Shown: piece by piece, positions 1 to 5,648 of the stretch
How positions within the stretch are numbered: position 1 is the first letter of the stretch
Layout of the letters: every line of letters begins with the position of its first letter
Assembly (NCBI GenBank): GCA_030588275.1
Contig: JAUUYJ010000074.1
Location: forward strand, 1 to 9,729
Source: Candidatus Zixiibacteriota bacterium
GTDB lineage: Bacteria > Zixibacteria > MSB-5A5 > GN15 > JAAZOE01
Direction of reading: 5' to 3'
Length of the DNA: 9,729 bases
Translations under genes and position numbers: made by a program
The notes under the pieces: model-generated
Databases searched by the model: none
Seen by the model: the letters and a program-made list of their open reading frames with translations, nothing else
What the model was told of the DNA's origin: nothing

Positions 1-242
1 ACGATAACTGCATCGAAATTCTGACCTTCGATCTGTTTATAGGCGTTGGCGGCGATCTGTCCGGAATAAATGTATCCGGCGTGTGGTGCAATAATTGCCC
101 GGACCGAACCGTCAATCTGTCGTTTTTCCGCATCTTTGAAATACTGGGCCAACTGGTTGGCCAGATCGACTGGGTTGGAAGGGTAAAACTGCCCTGCCAC
201 CATCGGTCGACGAACCTCGGTGCTGTGTCCATAATATGTCAT
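1..242 (-). CDS. MEMO family protein (AmmeMemoRadiSam system protein B), N-terminal part
   Basis: Partial gene running off the left edge; about 80 codons are visible on the minus strand. The translation contains MVAGQFYPSNP near residues 14-24 and RAIIAPHAGYIYSG at 48-61, then AANAYKQ. This pattern is characteristic of the MEMO family, and human MEMO1 carries an almost identical IIAPHAGYTY stretch. His54 in APHAG corresponds to a conserved metal-site histidine of the family. In bacteria and archaea these proteins often occur with AMMECR1-like and radical SAM partners (the 'AmmeMemoRadiSam' set), but their reaction is not firmly known. Iron or copper binding and redox chemistry are reported for the human protein. 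Translation probably starts at 242, because family members begin about ten residues before the GxFYP motif. The ATG at 203 is an alternative. No Shine-Dalgarno sequence is visible. The gene is divergent from the antiporter; partner genes, if any, lie beyond the window. Confidence 0.87.
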   Translation of the reverse strand, partial: MTYYGHSTEVRRPMVAGQFYPSNPVDLANQLAQYFKDAEKRQIDGSVRAIIAPHAGYIYSGQIAANAYKQIEGQNFDAVI

Positions 243-250
243 AGTTTCAT

Positions 251-279
251 AATTTACGACGCTTGACTCCAAATGTCAA
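251..279 (-). promoter_or_regulatory. Putative sigma-70 promoter of the MEMO-family gene
   Basis: On the minus strand TTGACA (279 to 274) is followed after 17 bases by TAAATT (256 to 251), a perfect -35 with a 4/6 -10. The predicted transcript would begin around 244, only a couple of bases before the chosen ATG at 242. That would make the message leaderless or nearly so, which fits the lack of a ribosome site. Predicted from sequence only. Confidence 0.4.
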
Positions 280-300
280 ATGGTGTCGTCAAAATGCTGT

Positions 301-339
301 AGGGTGGACCGTTTTGGGAAGATTTTGTTTGCCCACCCT
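301..339. repeat. Inverted repeat AGGGTGG / CCACCCT in the divergent intergenic region
   Basis: AGGGTGG (301-307) and CCACCCT (333-339) form perfect 7-base arms separated by 25 bases. The right arm overlaps the proposed -35 of the antiporter promoter. It could be a regulator site or chance; no T-run follows, so it is not an evident terminator. Confidence 0.35.
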
Positions 340-358
340 CGCCAAAATCGGCTATACT
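329..358 (+). promoter_or_regulatory. Putative promoter of the antiporter gene
   Basis: TTGCCC (329-334), an 18-base spacer and TATACT (353-358) form a plausible sigma-70 promoter about 50 bases ahead of the antiporter ATG. Between it and the ribosome site lies an unusual C-rich leader: eight C at 377-384, one A, then six C at 386-391. Confidence 0.4.
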
Positions 359-407
359 GACCCCAATAAATAATGTCCCCCCCCACCCCCCACGGAGGAA
401 TAAAAAA

Positions 408-1877
408 ATGAAGCGGATGATTGATAATCGCAGGTTTGTCCTGATTCTAACGGTCTTGACCGTTTTCTGGGTGGCCACCTCATTCAGTTTAATTGGCGGT
501 CAGGAGACAAGCCAACCTGTTGCCGAATCAGAATTGACAGTTGCCGGCGCAGAATCGGCCCTTGTCGATTCAACCGAACCGGTCGATGCGAACCAGGGGC
601 ATAACGAAACTTCGGGGGAAGTGGATGATGGGGCCGGGCATGGTAGTAAGGAGGTCTCCGAAGTCCTGTTGGGATTGATTGTTATCCTTCTGGCGGCCAA
701 AGTTGGTGGAGATTTGGTCGAGCGGATCAATCAGCCAGCTGTATTGGGTGAGCTGATGATCGGTATGATCATCGGGAATTTATACTTGGTAGGGATAGAC
801 ATCTTCGAGCCATTCAAGCATTCGGCAACGCTTGAGGTCTTGGCCGAACTGGGGGTTATTATCCTCCTGTTTGAGGTCGGTTTGGAATCGACCATCGGAG
901 AGATGTTGAAAGTTGGGATGGTTTCGTTTGCGGTTGCGACCTTTGGGGTCGTCGTTCCATTCTTCCTTGGATGGGGAGTTGGACTGTGGTTTCTGCCGAA
1001 TGAATCGACCTACGTTCACGTTTTTATCGGAGCAACCTTGACGGCGACTTCGGTGGGGATAACGGCGCGAGTTCTTCAGGATATTGGGAAGAGCAAAATC
1101 CGTGAGGCAAAAATTATCCTCGGAGCGGCCGTGATTGATGATATCATGGGATTGATAATCCTGGCGGTTGTCAGCGCTATCATCGCCGCCGCCAATGCTG
1201 GTGGTTCCCTTGATTCCGGTGCAATTCTCTTTATCGTATTCAAAGCGGTTGGTTTTGTTGTCGCCGCATTGTTCCTGGGCAAGGCTCTATCACCAGTAAT
1301 TTTCAAAATCGGTTCCAAATTGCATGGCAAGGGGGTTCTGTTATCCCTCGCCCTATTGGTCTGTTTCACCCTTTCATTTCTGGCCGATTTGATTGGCTTG
1401 GCCGCTATTGTTGGAGCATTCTCTGCTGGCCTTATCTTGGAATCGGTCCATTTCAAAGTGTTCCGCGAGAGGGGAGAGCGTGAAGTGGAGGAGTTGATCG
1501 CTCCTATAGCGACTTTTTTGGTCCCGATCTTTTTCGTCCGGATGGGGATGCTTGTCAAGTTAGAGACGTTTGTGCAGGTTGACATCCTGTTATTTGCTGG
1601 AGTGATGACGATTGTCGCAATAATTGGGAAGCAGGCATGTTCTCTGGCAGTCCTTCAAAAAGGGATCAACCGGGTTGCGATCGGACTGGGGATGGTTCCG
1701 AGGGGTGAGGTTGGTTTGATCTTCGCCGGAATCGGCGCCAAGTTGATGCTTGATGGTCATCCGGTCGTCAGCGATAGCACATTTTCGGCGATTGTTATCA
1801 TGGTTATTGTGACGACAATGGTTACTCCGCCGTTTCTAAAATGGTCACTTTTGAAGGGTGAAAAGAAGGCGGCGTAG
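408..1877 (+). CDS. CPA2-family cation:proton antiporter (NapA/KefB-like membrane domain)
   Basis: 489-residue integral membrane protein predicted to exchange Na+ or K+ for H+ across the cytoplasmic membrane. The start is well supported by GGAGGA at 394-399, eight bases before the ATG. Residues 10-30 form a hydrophobic segment that may be a signal peptide or first helix. A polar, acidic region of about 50 residues follows (31-83), then a continuous series of transmembrane segments. Family hallmarks are QPAVLGELMIGMIIG (109-123), the TATSVGITARVL stretch (212-223), the ion-binding AspAsp pair D244-D245 in GAAVIDDIMGLI, and the late MVPRGEVGLIFAG motif. An Asp-Asp pair is typical of electrogenic CPA2 exchangers. 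There is no C-terminal TrkA-N/RCK or Usp domain, so the ligand-gated KefB/KefC type is unlikely. The exact cation cannot be told from sequence. The gene appears monocistronic; no convincing terminator follows it. Confidence 0.93.
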   Translation: MKRMIDNRRFVLILTVLTVFWVATSFSLIGGQETSQPVAESELTVAGAESALVDSTEPVDANQGHNETSGEVDDGAGHGSKEVSEVLLGLIVILLAAKVGGDLVERINQPAVLGELMIGMIIGNLYLVGIDIFEPFKHSATLEVLAELGVIILLFEVGLESTIGEMLKVGMVSFAVATFGVVVPFFLGWGVGLWFLPNESTYVHVFIGATLTATSVGITARVLQDIGKSKIREAKIILGAAVIDDIMGLIILAVVSAIIAAANAGGSLDSGAILFIVFKAVGFVVAALFLGKALSPVIFKIGSKLHGKGVLLSLALLVCFTLSFLADLIGLAAIVGAFSAGLILESVHFKVFRERGEREVEELIAPIATFLVPIFFVRMGMLVKLETFVQVDILLFAGVMTIVAIIGKQACSLAVLQKGINRVAIGLGMVPRGEVGLIFAGIGAKLMLDGHPVVSDSTFSAIVIMVIVTTMVTPPFLKWSLLKGEKKAA

Positions 1878-1924
1878 GGTGGTAGGGACCGATTGTTTTT
1901 ATTTTAAAATAGTCGATTCGCTAC

Positions 1925-1953
1925 TTGACATGGAGTGTGTAAAGATATAGTAT
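1925..1953 (+). promoter_or_regulatory. Promoter of the initiator tRNA gene
   Basis: A perfect TTGACA (1925-1930) lies 17 bases from TAGTAT (1948-1953); the overlapping TATAGT (1946-1951) matches better but at 15 bases. Either -10 would start transcription a few bases before the tRNA 5' end at 1966, as expected for a single-gene tRNA unit. Confidence 0.6.
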
Positions 1954-1965
1954 AGCAGACTACGG

Positions 1966-2042
<77 letters not shown>

Positions 2043-2049
2043 AAATTTC

Positions 2050-2080
2050 GAGGTCAATCTGATGGTTGGCCTCTATTTTT
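2050..2080 (+). terminator. Rho-independent terminator of tRNA-fMet
   Basis: GAGGTCAA (2050-2057) pairs with TTGGCCTC (2066-2073) through eight pairs including one G:U, with an 8-base loop, followed by TATTTTT. This hairpin is the ancestor of, or a sister to, the copies downstream. Confidence 0.85.
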
Positions 2081-2095
2081 ATGATTAAGATTGAT

Positions 2096-2192
2096 GCAGG
2101 TTCTCCACGTTGCACTTAGGATTAAAAAATCCTGTCCCCGCCCGGCCAGCCGGTTTTCGCTCGGTCAATCTCATGGTTGGCCTCTTTTTTTT
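2096..2192 (+). repeat. tRNA-fMet 3'-end repeat, copy 1, with terminator
   Basis: The sequence repeats the tRNA T stem GCAGG (2096-2100) and CCTGTCCCCGC (2131-2141). The 7-base T loop is replaced by 30 bases (2101-2130) containing a small TCC/GGA hairpin. The terminal ACCA is replaced by a CCGG-rich stretch (2142-2153). A copy of the terminator follows: GGTCAA (2163-2168) with TTGGCC (2177-2182) and eight T (2185-2192). The 5' half of the tRNA is absent, so this cannot be a working tRNA. Confidence 0.75.
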
Positions 2193-2205
2193 GTGGAGTC
2201 CAATC

Positions 2206-2296
2206 GCAGGTTCTCCCACGCTTCGCTTAGGGATGCAAAAATCCAGCCCCCGCTACCAAATATCGAGGTCAATCTTAACGGTTGGCCTCTTTTTTT
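2206..2296 (+). repeat. tRNA-fMet 3'-end repeat, copy 2, with intact terminator
   Basis: GCAGG (2206-2210) pairs with CCAGC (2243-2247) with one mismatch. It is followed by CCCCGCT and ACCA ending at 2258, matching the tRNA 3' end. The T loop is expanded to 32 bases (2211-2242) and holds the palindromic segment TCCCACGCTTCGCTTAGGGA (2213-2232). The terminator copy is almost identical to the genuine one: stems 2265-2272 and 2282-2289, T-run 2290-2296. It starts with AATCGCAGG, like copy 3. Confidence 0.8.
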
Positions 2297-2306
2297 AGAT
2301 ATAATC

Positions 2307-2430
2307 GCAGGTTCTACTTGTCTCCACCAAGCACACGTCCCACGCTTCGCTTAGGGACCTCCGTTTCACTTCGGAAAATCCTGTCCCCGCTACCACCGAC
2401 CAGCCGGTTTTCGCCCGACTCGTCGGTTTT
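2307..2430 (+). repeat. tRNA-fMet 3'-end repeat, copy 3, with the longest T-loop insert
   Basis: GCAGG (2307-2311) and CCTGT (2380-2384) enclose 68 bases instead of 7. CCCCGCT and ACCA (2385-2395) follow exactly as in the tRNA. The insert contains GTCCC...GGGAC around the same CGCTTCGCTT core seen in copy 2, then a second small hairpin CCG...CGG. After ACCA, two stems replace the terminator. One is CCGAC (2415-2419) with GTCGG (2422-2426), followed by four T. The other is a longer pairing of ACCGAC (2395-2400) with GTCGGT (2422-2427). Confidence 0.75.
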
Positions 2431-2494
2431 AGATACCGAGGTATAGTTAAATGCCAGTTAAATAACAGTTTTTTTGTTTGGATTTACTGCATAA
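2431..2494. other. Short AT-rich spacer inside the array
   Basis: This holds a small perfect hairpin ATACC-GA-GGTAT just after 2430 and a run of seven T at about 2469-2475. No coding potential or tRNA-like sequence was seen. It separates the tRNA-end copies with terminators from the differently folded copy 4. Confidence 0.4.
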
Positions 2495-2550
2495 ATAATC
2501 CGAAGGTCGCGACAGCCTGGAAGCGGCGATGCCGCCTGTCCTCGCTACCC
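2495..2550 (+). repeat. tRNA-fMet-derived repeat, copy 4 (extended T-arm hairpin)
   Basis: ATAATCCGAAGGTCGC (2495-2510) matches the tRNA from the anticodon loop to the T stem (2001-2016) at 15 of 16 bases. The T arm is replaced by a compound hairpin: GACAG (2511-2515), 7 unpaired bases, GCGGC (2523-2527), GAT, GCCGC (2531-2535), CTGTC (2536-2540). CTCGCTACC follows, resembling the acceptor strand. Copy 6, on the other side of the lipoprotein gene, has the same architecture. Confidence 0.7.
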
Positions 2551-2565
2551 CAAGACAACGATTCT

Positions 2566-2600
2566 AAAAAAACCCTCCGGATTTTCTGTAACCGGAGGGT
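2566..2600 (-). terminator. Rho-independent terminator of the lipoprotein gene
   Basis: A perfect 9-pair stem, ACCCTCCGG (2572-2580) with CCGGAGGGT (2592-2600), encloses an 11-base loop. On the minus strand the stem is followed by a run of seven T (2572 to 2566). It sits about 40 bases past the lipoprotein stop codon and faces transcription coming from the tRNA side. Confidence 0.88.
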
Positions 2601-2641
2601 AATATTTTATCGGGCTACGTGTGAGTAGTTTATTCTTTATT

Positions 2642-3565
2642 TTATTTAAGGCTCCATTCGGCAATATGATTAGCGCTGTCGCCACCGGCGGTAGTAAAAT
2701 TTCCCCCGGCTATCAGCTTGTTGCTATAGACGGTCAGAGAGAAAACACATTCGTTCATTCCTGTTCCCAGCGGCTCCCAGGAAGTACCGTTCCAGTCCGC
2801 GATATAAATAGCACTTACCCCGTCGGCGGTAGTAAACCATCCCCCTGCTATCAGCTTGTTGTCATAGACGGTCAGGGCCCAAACATCACTGTTCACTCCT
2901 ATCCCCAGCGGCGCCCAGGAAGTACCGTTCCAAGCCGCAACACGATTAGCGCTGACCCCGCCGGCGGTGGTGAAAAATCCCCCGGCTATCAGCTTGTTGT
3001 CATAGACGGTCAGGTCATTAACACGATCGTTGATTCCTGTTCCCAGAAGCGCCCAGGAAGTACCGTCCCAGGCCGCGACACGATTAGCGCTTACCCCGCC
3101 GGCAGTAGTGAAAACACCCCCGGCTATCAACTTGTTGTCATAGACGGCCAGAACCATAACATTATTATCCATTCCTGTTCCCAGCGGCGCCCAGGAAGTA
3201 CCGTCCCAGGCCGCAACACGATTAGCGCTTACCCCGCCGGCAGTAGTGAAAGTACCACCGGCTATCAGCTTGTTGTCATAGACGGTCAGGGCGTTAACAC
3301 TATTATCCATTCCCGTTCCCAGCGTATCCCAGGAAGTACCGTCCCAGGCCACGACACGATTAGCGCTTACCCCCCCGGCTATCAGCTTGTTGTCATAGAC
3401 GGTCAGGGCGCTAACACTATTATCCATTCCTGTCCCCAGCGGCGCCCAGGACCAGGTGCCTTCAGGTTTGGTGGGGTTATCGTCATCCGAGCAACCGACG
3501 ATGAAAATACCAAGAATTACGACAATGACTACCGTTACCAATTTTGAAAATCGAAATAAAGTCAT
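2642..3565 (-). CDS. Lipoprotein with six tandem beta-propeller repeats
   Basis: 307 residues. A lipoprotein signal (hydrophobic residues 9-24, lipobox IVGC with Cys25) predicts export and lipid anchoring, followed by an acidic-polar linker SDDDNPTKPEG. Residues 38-307 are six repeats of 46 residues with consensus TSWxPLGTGM...LTVYDNKLIAGG and FTTAGGVSANRVAAWDG. The first repeat lacks 7 residues (the FTTAGG segment). The W, G and VYD pattern fits blades of a beta-propeller, so a binding or surface-scaffold role is likely, but the ligand is unknown. AGGAGG at 3577-3572, six bases before the ATG, supports the start. The DNA repeats are so similar that the opposite strand is also open across them. 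The gene has its own terminator (2566-2600) and lies between two groups of tRNA-derived repeats. Confidence 0.88.
   Translation of the reverse strand: MTLFRFSKLVTVVIVVILGIFIVGCSDDDNPTKPEGTWSWAPLGTGMDNSVSALTVYDNKLIAGGVSANRVVAWDGTSWDTLGTGMDNSVNALTVYDNKLIAGGTFTTAGGVSANRVAAWDGTSWAPLGTGMDNNVMVLAVYDNKLIAGGVFTTAGGVSANRVAAWDGTSWALLGTGINDRVNDLTVYDNKLIAGGFFTTAGGVSANRVAAWNGTSWAPLGIGVNSDVWALTVYDNKLIAGGWFTTADGVSAIYIADWNGTSWEPLGTGMNECVFSLTVYSNKLIAGGNFTTAGGDSANHIAEWSLK
2645..3454 (-). repeat. Six tandem 138-base coding repeats
   Basis: Within the lipoprotein gene, units of 138 bases recur. Residue blocks are 38-76, 77-122, 123-168, 169-214, 215-260 and 261-307. The stretch coding for LTVYDNKLIAGG is nearly invariant at DNA level, which points to recent duplication or gene conversion. 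The unit nearest the start codon lacks 21 bases between two C-rich/GG-coding stretches, as expected from slippage. Confidence 0.9.
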
Positions 3566-3580
3566 AAATGACCTCCTACA

Positions 3581-3604
3581 ATGTGATAATTTAAATTTTC
3601 ACAT
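3581..3604. promoter_or_regulatory. Near-perfect 24-base palindrome ahead of the lipoprotein gene
   Basis: The arms ATGTGA and TCACAT flank an AATTTAAATT core. Eleven of twelve base pairs match; the only mismatch is 3587 against 3598. It begins four bases upstream of the ribosome site. The TGTGA/TCACA ends recall CRP/FNR-type half-sites, but the spacing is wider than the usual six bases. It could be an operator or a leader RNA hairpin that affects ribosome access. Confidence 0.5.
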
Positions 3605-3656
3605 ATCATCCTTCGAGCATTTCTGACATTTTATTTTTTGATTATCACTACTTACT

Positions 3657-3685
3657 ATAATAGTTAACGCGGTCCATTTATCCAA
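3657..3685 (-). promoter_or_regulatory. Candidate promoter of the lipoprotein gene
   Basis: On the minus strand TTGGAT (3685 to 3680), a 17-base spacer and TATTAT (3662 to 3657) could drive the lipoprotein gene. The resulting leader would be roughly 85 bases and contain the palindrome at 3581-3604. The -35 match is weak. Confidence 0.35.
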
Positions 3686-3730
3686 GATGAATTTTATGTC
3701 CATAAACTATTACATACACCTCTTTCTAAC

Positions 3731-3865
3731 AGTTTTCTAACCCCATTCGCTACGCTTAGGGATAAGAAAATTAAGCTCGCTACCACCGACTCGTCGGTCT
3801 TTGACAACCCAGCCAGAATCAATATTAGAGTTGTTTATAACTTAGCTCGGTTGGCCTCTTTTTTT
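3731..3865 (+). repeat. tRNA-fMet-derived repeat, copy 5, with terminator remnant
   Basis: A T-loop-type palindrome (CCC at 3742-3744, then CGCTACGCTTAGGG at 3749-3762, similar to copies 2 and 3) leads to CTCGCTACCA (3776-3785), the tRNA 3' end. Then comes the hairpin CCGAC-TC-GTCGG (3786-3797), the same as in copy 3 but without the 19 bases that copy 3 has between its two CCGAC repeats. A remnant of the terminator, GGTTGGCCTC plus seven T, ends at 3865. The T stem itself is no longer recognisable. Confidence 0.6.
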
Positions 3866-3886
3866 GTCTGGGAATTACCAGATGAG

Positions 3887-3960
3887 TAATACGGAGCACG
3901 CGACAGCTTAAGAGCGGCGATGCCGCCTGTCCCCGCCCGATTGGTCGGTTTAGGAAACCG
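3887..3960 (+). repeat. tRNA-fMet-derived repeat, copy 6 (extended T-arm hairpin)
   Basis: TAATACGGAGCACGCGACAGC resembles the start of copy 4. It is followed by the same compound hairpin: GACAG (3902-3906), 7 bases, GCGGC (3914-3918), GAT, GCCGC (3922-3926), CTGTC (3927-3931). The block AGCGGCGATGCCGCCTGTCC is identical in copies 4 and 6. After CCCCGC a CCGA/TCGG hairpin and a CGGTTT-AGG-AAACCG hairpin (3946-3960) replace the acceptor end. Confidence 0.65.
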
Positions 3961-4088
3961 GTATGTAGGCCGGCTGTAACAGGAAATACAAAATGCGTCG
4001 TGTCCGATTCTCAAATTTGATGGGCCGGTTTGGCCAATTATCACAGAAGCCAAATTATTCTATTATTTTTGTTCGTTCAGACCGTAGT

Positions 4089-4116
4089 TTGACAATTTTT
4101 GAAACTGTCGTATATT
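4089..4116 (+). promoter_or_regulatory. Promoter of the two-component operon
   Basis: TTGACA (4089-4094), a 16-base spacer and TATATT (4111-4116) form the best sigma-70-like promoter in the window. It implies a leader of about 160 bases before the regulator start at 4281. The leader contains a 6-pair inverted repeat, ATATCT (4152-4157) with AGATAT (4182-4187). GGAGG at 4122-4126 has no start codon after it. Confidence 0.6.
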
Positions 4117-4280
4117 CCCCCGGAGGCAATTAACGTATAACAGGCTTCAAAATATCTTCCTGACTGAGCATTATGTTTTGGAGATATCGCGAAGTGTTTG
4201 AGTCAGAAGATTTTTAATATCTGTCCAGCTGGTAATGCAGAACGTGCTATGGTTGCCTGATATTACATCGGGGTATCGCA

Positions 4281-5648
4281 ATGTTTGATTACGATCCAAA
4301 AGAGTTCAAAATTCTGATTGTTGACGACGACACCTTAGTCCTGGAAGGGTTGCGGATTCTTCTTGAGGACAGCTATAGTCTGGTCGATGCAACATCGGGG
4401 GCTAAATCGATAGAGTTGGTTCAGGCCGATAGTTCTATTGCGGTTGTGGTAATGGATATTAAAATGCCACATATCGATGGGATTGAAACGGCTCGCCGCT
4501 TGCGGGAGATTGCTCCTGATATTCCGATTATCTTCCATACCGGATTTTCTGGTGAATATGATGAAGATCGCATTGACGCTGACGAAAACCCTTATCAATA
4601 TATTCAAAAAGGAGGCTCCCCCTCGCAATTGGTTCGAGCGGTTCGCAATGCCCTTGATTCCTATGTCGCCAAGACCGAGGTCAGCCGGCTTTCATTGATG
4701 GCCGAAACTGCCTTTGGAATGATCGGATCATCGGAGGTAATGCAGGTTGTTTTTGACACAATCAGGCGGGTTGCTCTTCAAAATGTTAAAGTGATGATTC
4801 TGGGGGAGACCGGGACCGGCAAGGAATTAGTCGCTCGGGCGATTCATAATCTCAGCTCCCGTCGGGACAACAAACTGGCCATTTTTAGTTGTAATCATAA
4901 GGCACCCGATTTGGTCGAATCTGAACTTTTTGGGCACAAAAAAGGCTCCTTTACCGGTGCCTTGTCAGACCGGGTCGGGCTTTTTGAATATGCCGATGGG
5001 GGGACAGTGTTCCTCGACGAAATTGGTGACCTTGATATTACCACGCAGGCCAAATTGCTCCGCGTCCTTGAGGCGGGGGAGATTCAAACCGTTGGTGATA
5101 CTCCCGAATTGATGAAAGTCGATGTTCGGGTTATATGTGCTACTCATCATGATCTCAAGCAGTTGGTGGATGAGCGGAAATTCAGAGAAGATCTATATTA
5201 CCGGCTCAAGGGGATTACCATTACCGTTCCTCCATTGAGGAATCGACGGCAGGATATTCCCAAGTTAGCAAGCAAGTTCATGGACCGATTAACGATTGAG
5301 AATAATCGACCGCCCGTTATCTTTGATTCAAAGGCCATGCGAGTGCTGGTTGATTTTGATTGGCCCGGTAATGTGAGACAACTCCTTGACACGATTGAGT
5401 CTCTTATTGTGCTGTCCGATTCCAGCGTTATAATGGCTCAGGAGGTTGAAAGATACCTTGGAGTTTCAGGTCAGACTGTTCCTTCTAACGGGAATGGTCA
5501 CGGGCTGGCTAACCGGACGCTCGAATTTCGAAAGAGTTGTATAATTGAAGCGCTCCACCATACCGAAGGAAATGTAAATGCGGCGGCGCGCCATCTGGAT
5601 GTTGACCCGGCCAACTTGCGCAAGTGGATTAAATCGTATGATATTTAG
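4281..5648 (+). CDS. Sigma-54-dependent response regulator (NtrC family)
   Basis: 455 residues in three parts. The receiver domain (about 8-125) has acidic residues D15-D17, phospho-acceptor D59 in VVVMDIKMP, T87 and K110. The AAA+ sigma-54 activation domain (about 145-375) has Walker A GETGTGKE (175-182), ESELFGH (214-219), loop GSFTGA (222-227), Walker B GTVFLDEIGD (241-250), the arginine-finger region FREDLYYRL (301-309) and WPGNVRQL (361-368). The C-terminal Fis-type helix-turn-helix (about 415-455) has GNVNAAARHLDVDPANLRKW. When phosphorylated it should oligomerise and remodel sigma-54 RNA polymerase at enhancer-controlled promoters. The loop has Ser in place of Ala in the classical GAFTGA, but the key Phe and Thr remain. 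The ribosome site is weak (GGGG at 4270-4273, seven bases from the ATG). Its stop overlaps the kinase start by 11 bases, so they form one operon. Target genes are not identifiable here. Confidence 0.95.
   Translation: MFDYDPKEFKILIVDDDTLVLEGLRILLEDSYSLVDATSGAKSIELVQADSSIAVVVMDIKMPHIDGIETARRLREIAPDIPIIFHTGFSGEYDEDRIDADENPYQYIQKGGSPSQLVRAVRNALDSYVAKTEVSRLSLMAETAFGMIGSSEVMQVVFDTIRRVALQNVKVMILGETGTGKELVARAIHNLSSRRDNKLAIFSCNHKAPDLVESELFGHKKGSFTGALSDRVGLFEYADGGTVFLDEIGDLDITTQAKLLRVLEAGEIQTVGDTPELMKVDVRVICATHHDLKQLVDERKFREDLYYRLKGITITVPPLRNRRQDIPKLASKFMDRLTIENNRPPVIFDSKAMRVLVDFDWPGNVRQLLDTIESLIVLSDSSVIMAQEVERYLGVSGQTVPSNGNGHGLANRTLEFRKSCIIEALHHTEGNVNAAARHLDVDPANLRKWIKSYDI

Noticed and set aside
1076..1585. 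169-codon minus-strand frame inside the antiporter
   Set aside because: Antisense shadow of a strongly supported membrane protein; Ser/Thr/Arg-rich low-complexity translation.
1901..1910. ATTTTAAAAT palindrome after the antiporter as a terminator
   Set aside because: No loop, no GC stem and no T-run; too weak to call.
2091..2354. Short plus-strand open frames across the tRNA-end array
   Set aside because: They follow the repeats and terminators in register by chance; no ribosome site or recognisable protein.
2096..2395. Additional tRNA genes
   Set aside because: Only the T arm and acceptor 3' strand are present; the D arm, anticodon arm and 5' acceptor strand are missing.
2645..3454. CRISPR-like array
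   Set aside because: The repeats are 138 bases, contiguous and coding for a regular protein motif; there are no unique spacers.
2621..3547. Long plus-strand open frame of 308 codons antisense to the lipoprotein gene
   Set aside because: It is the mirror of the 138-base coding repeats. It has no signal, no sensible composition and no ribosome site, whereas the minus strand has a lipobox and AGGAGG.
2096..3960. Integron attC sites for the hairpins around the lipoprotein gene
   Set aside because: The imperfect palindromes lack the conserved core triplets (RYYYAAC/GTTRRRY) in the right arrangement, and no integrase is seen. The tRNA origin explains them better.
4173..4217. 14-codon leader peptide frame in the two-component leader
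   Set aside because: No convincing ribosome site, no run of regulatory codons and no attenuator-like terminator.
5578..5637. Earlier kinase start giving 20 extra residues
   Set aside because: It would place a charged Arg-rich tail before a well-formed signal peptide and overlap the regulator by about 70 bases.
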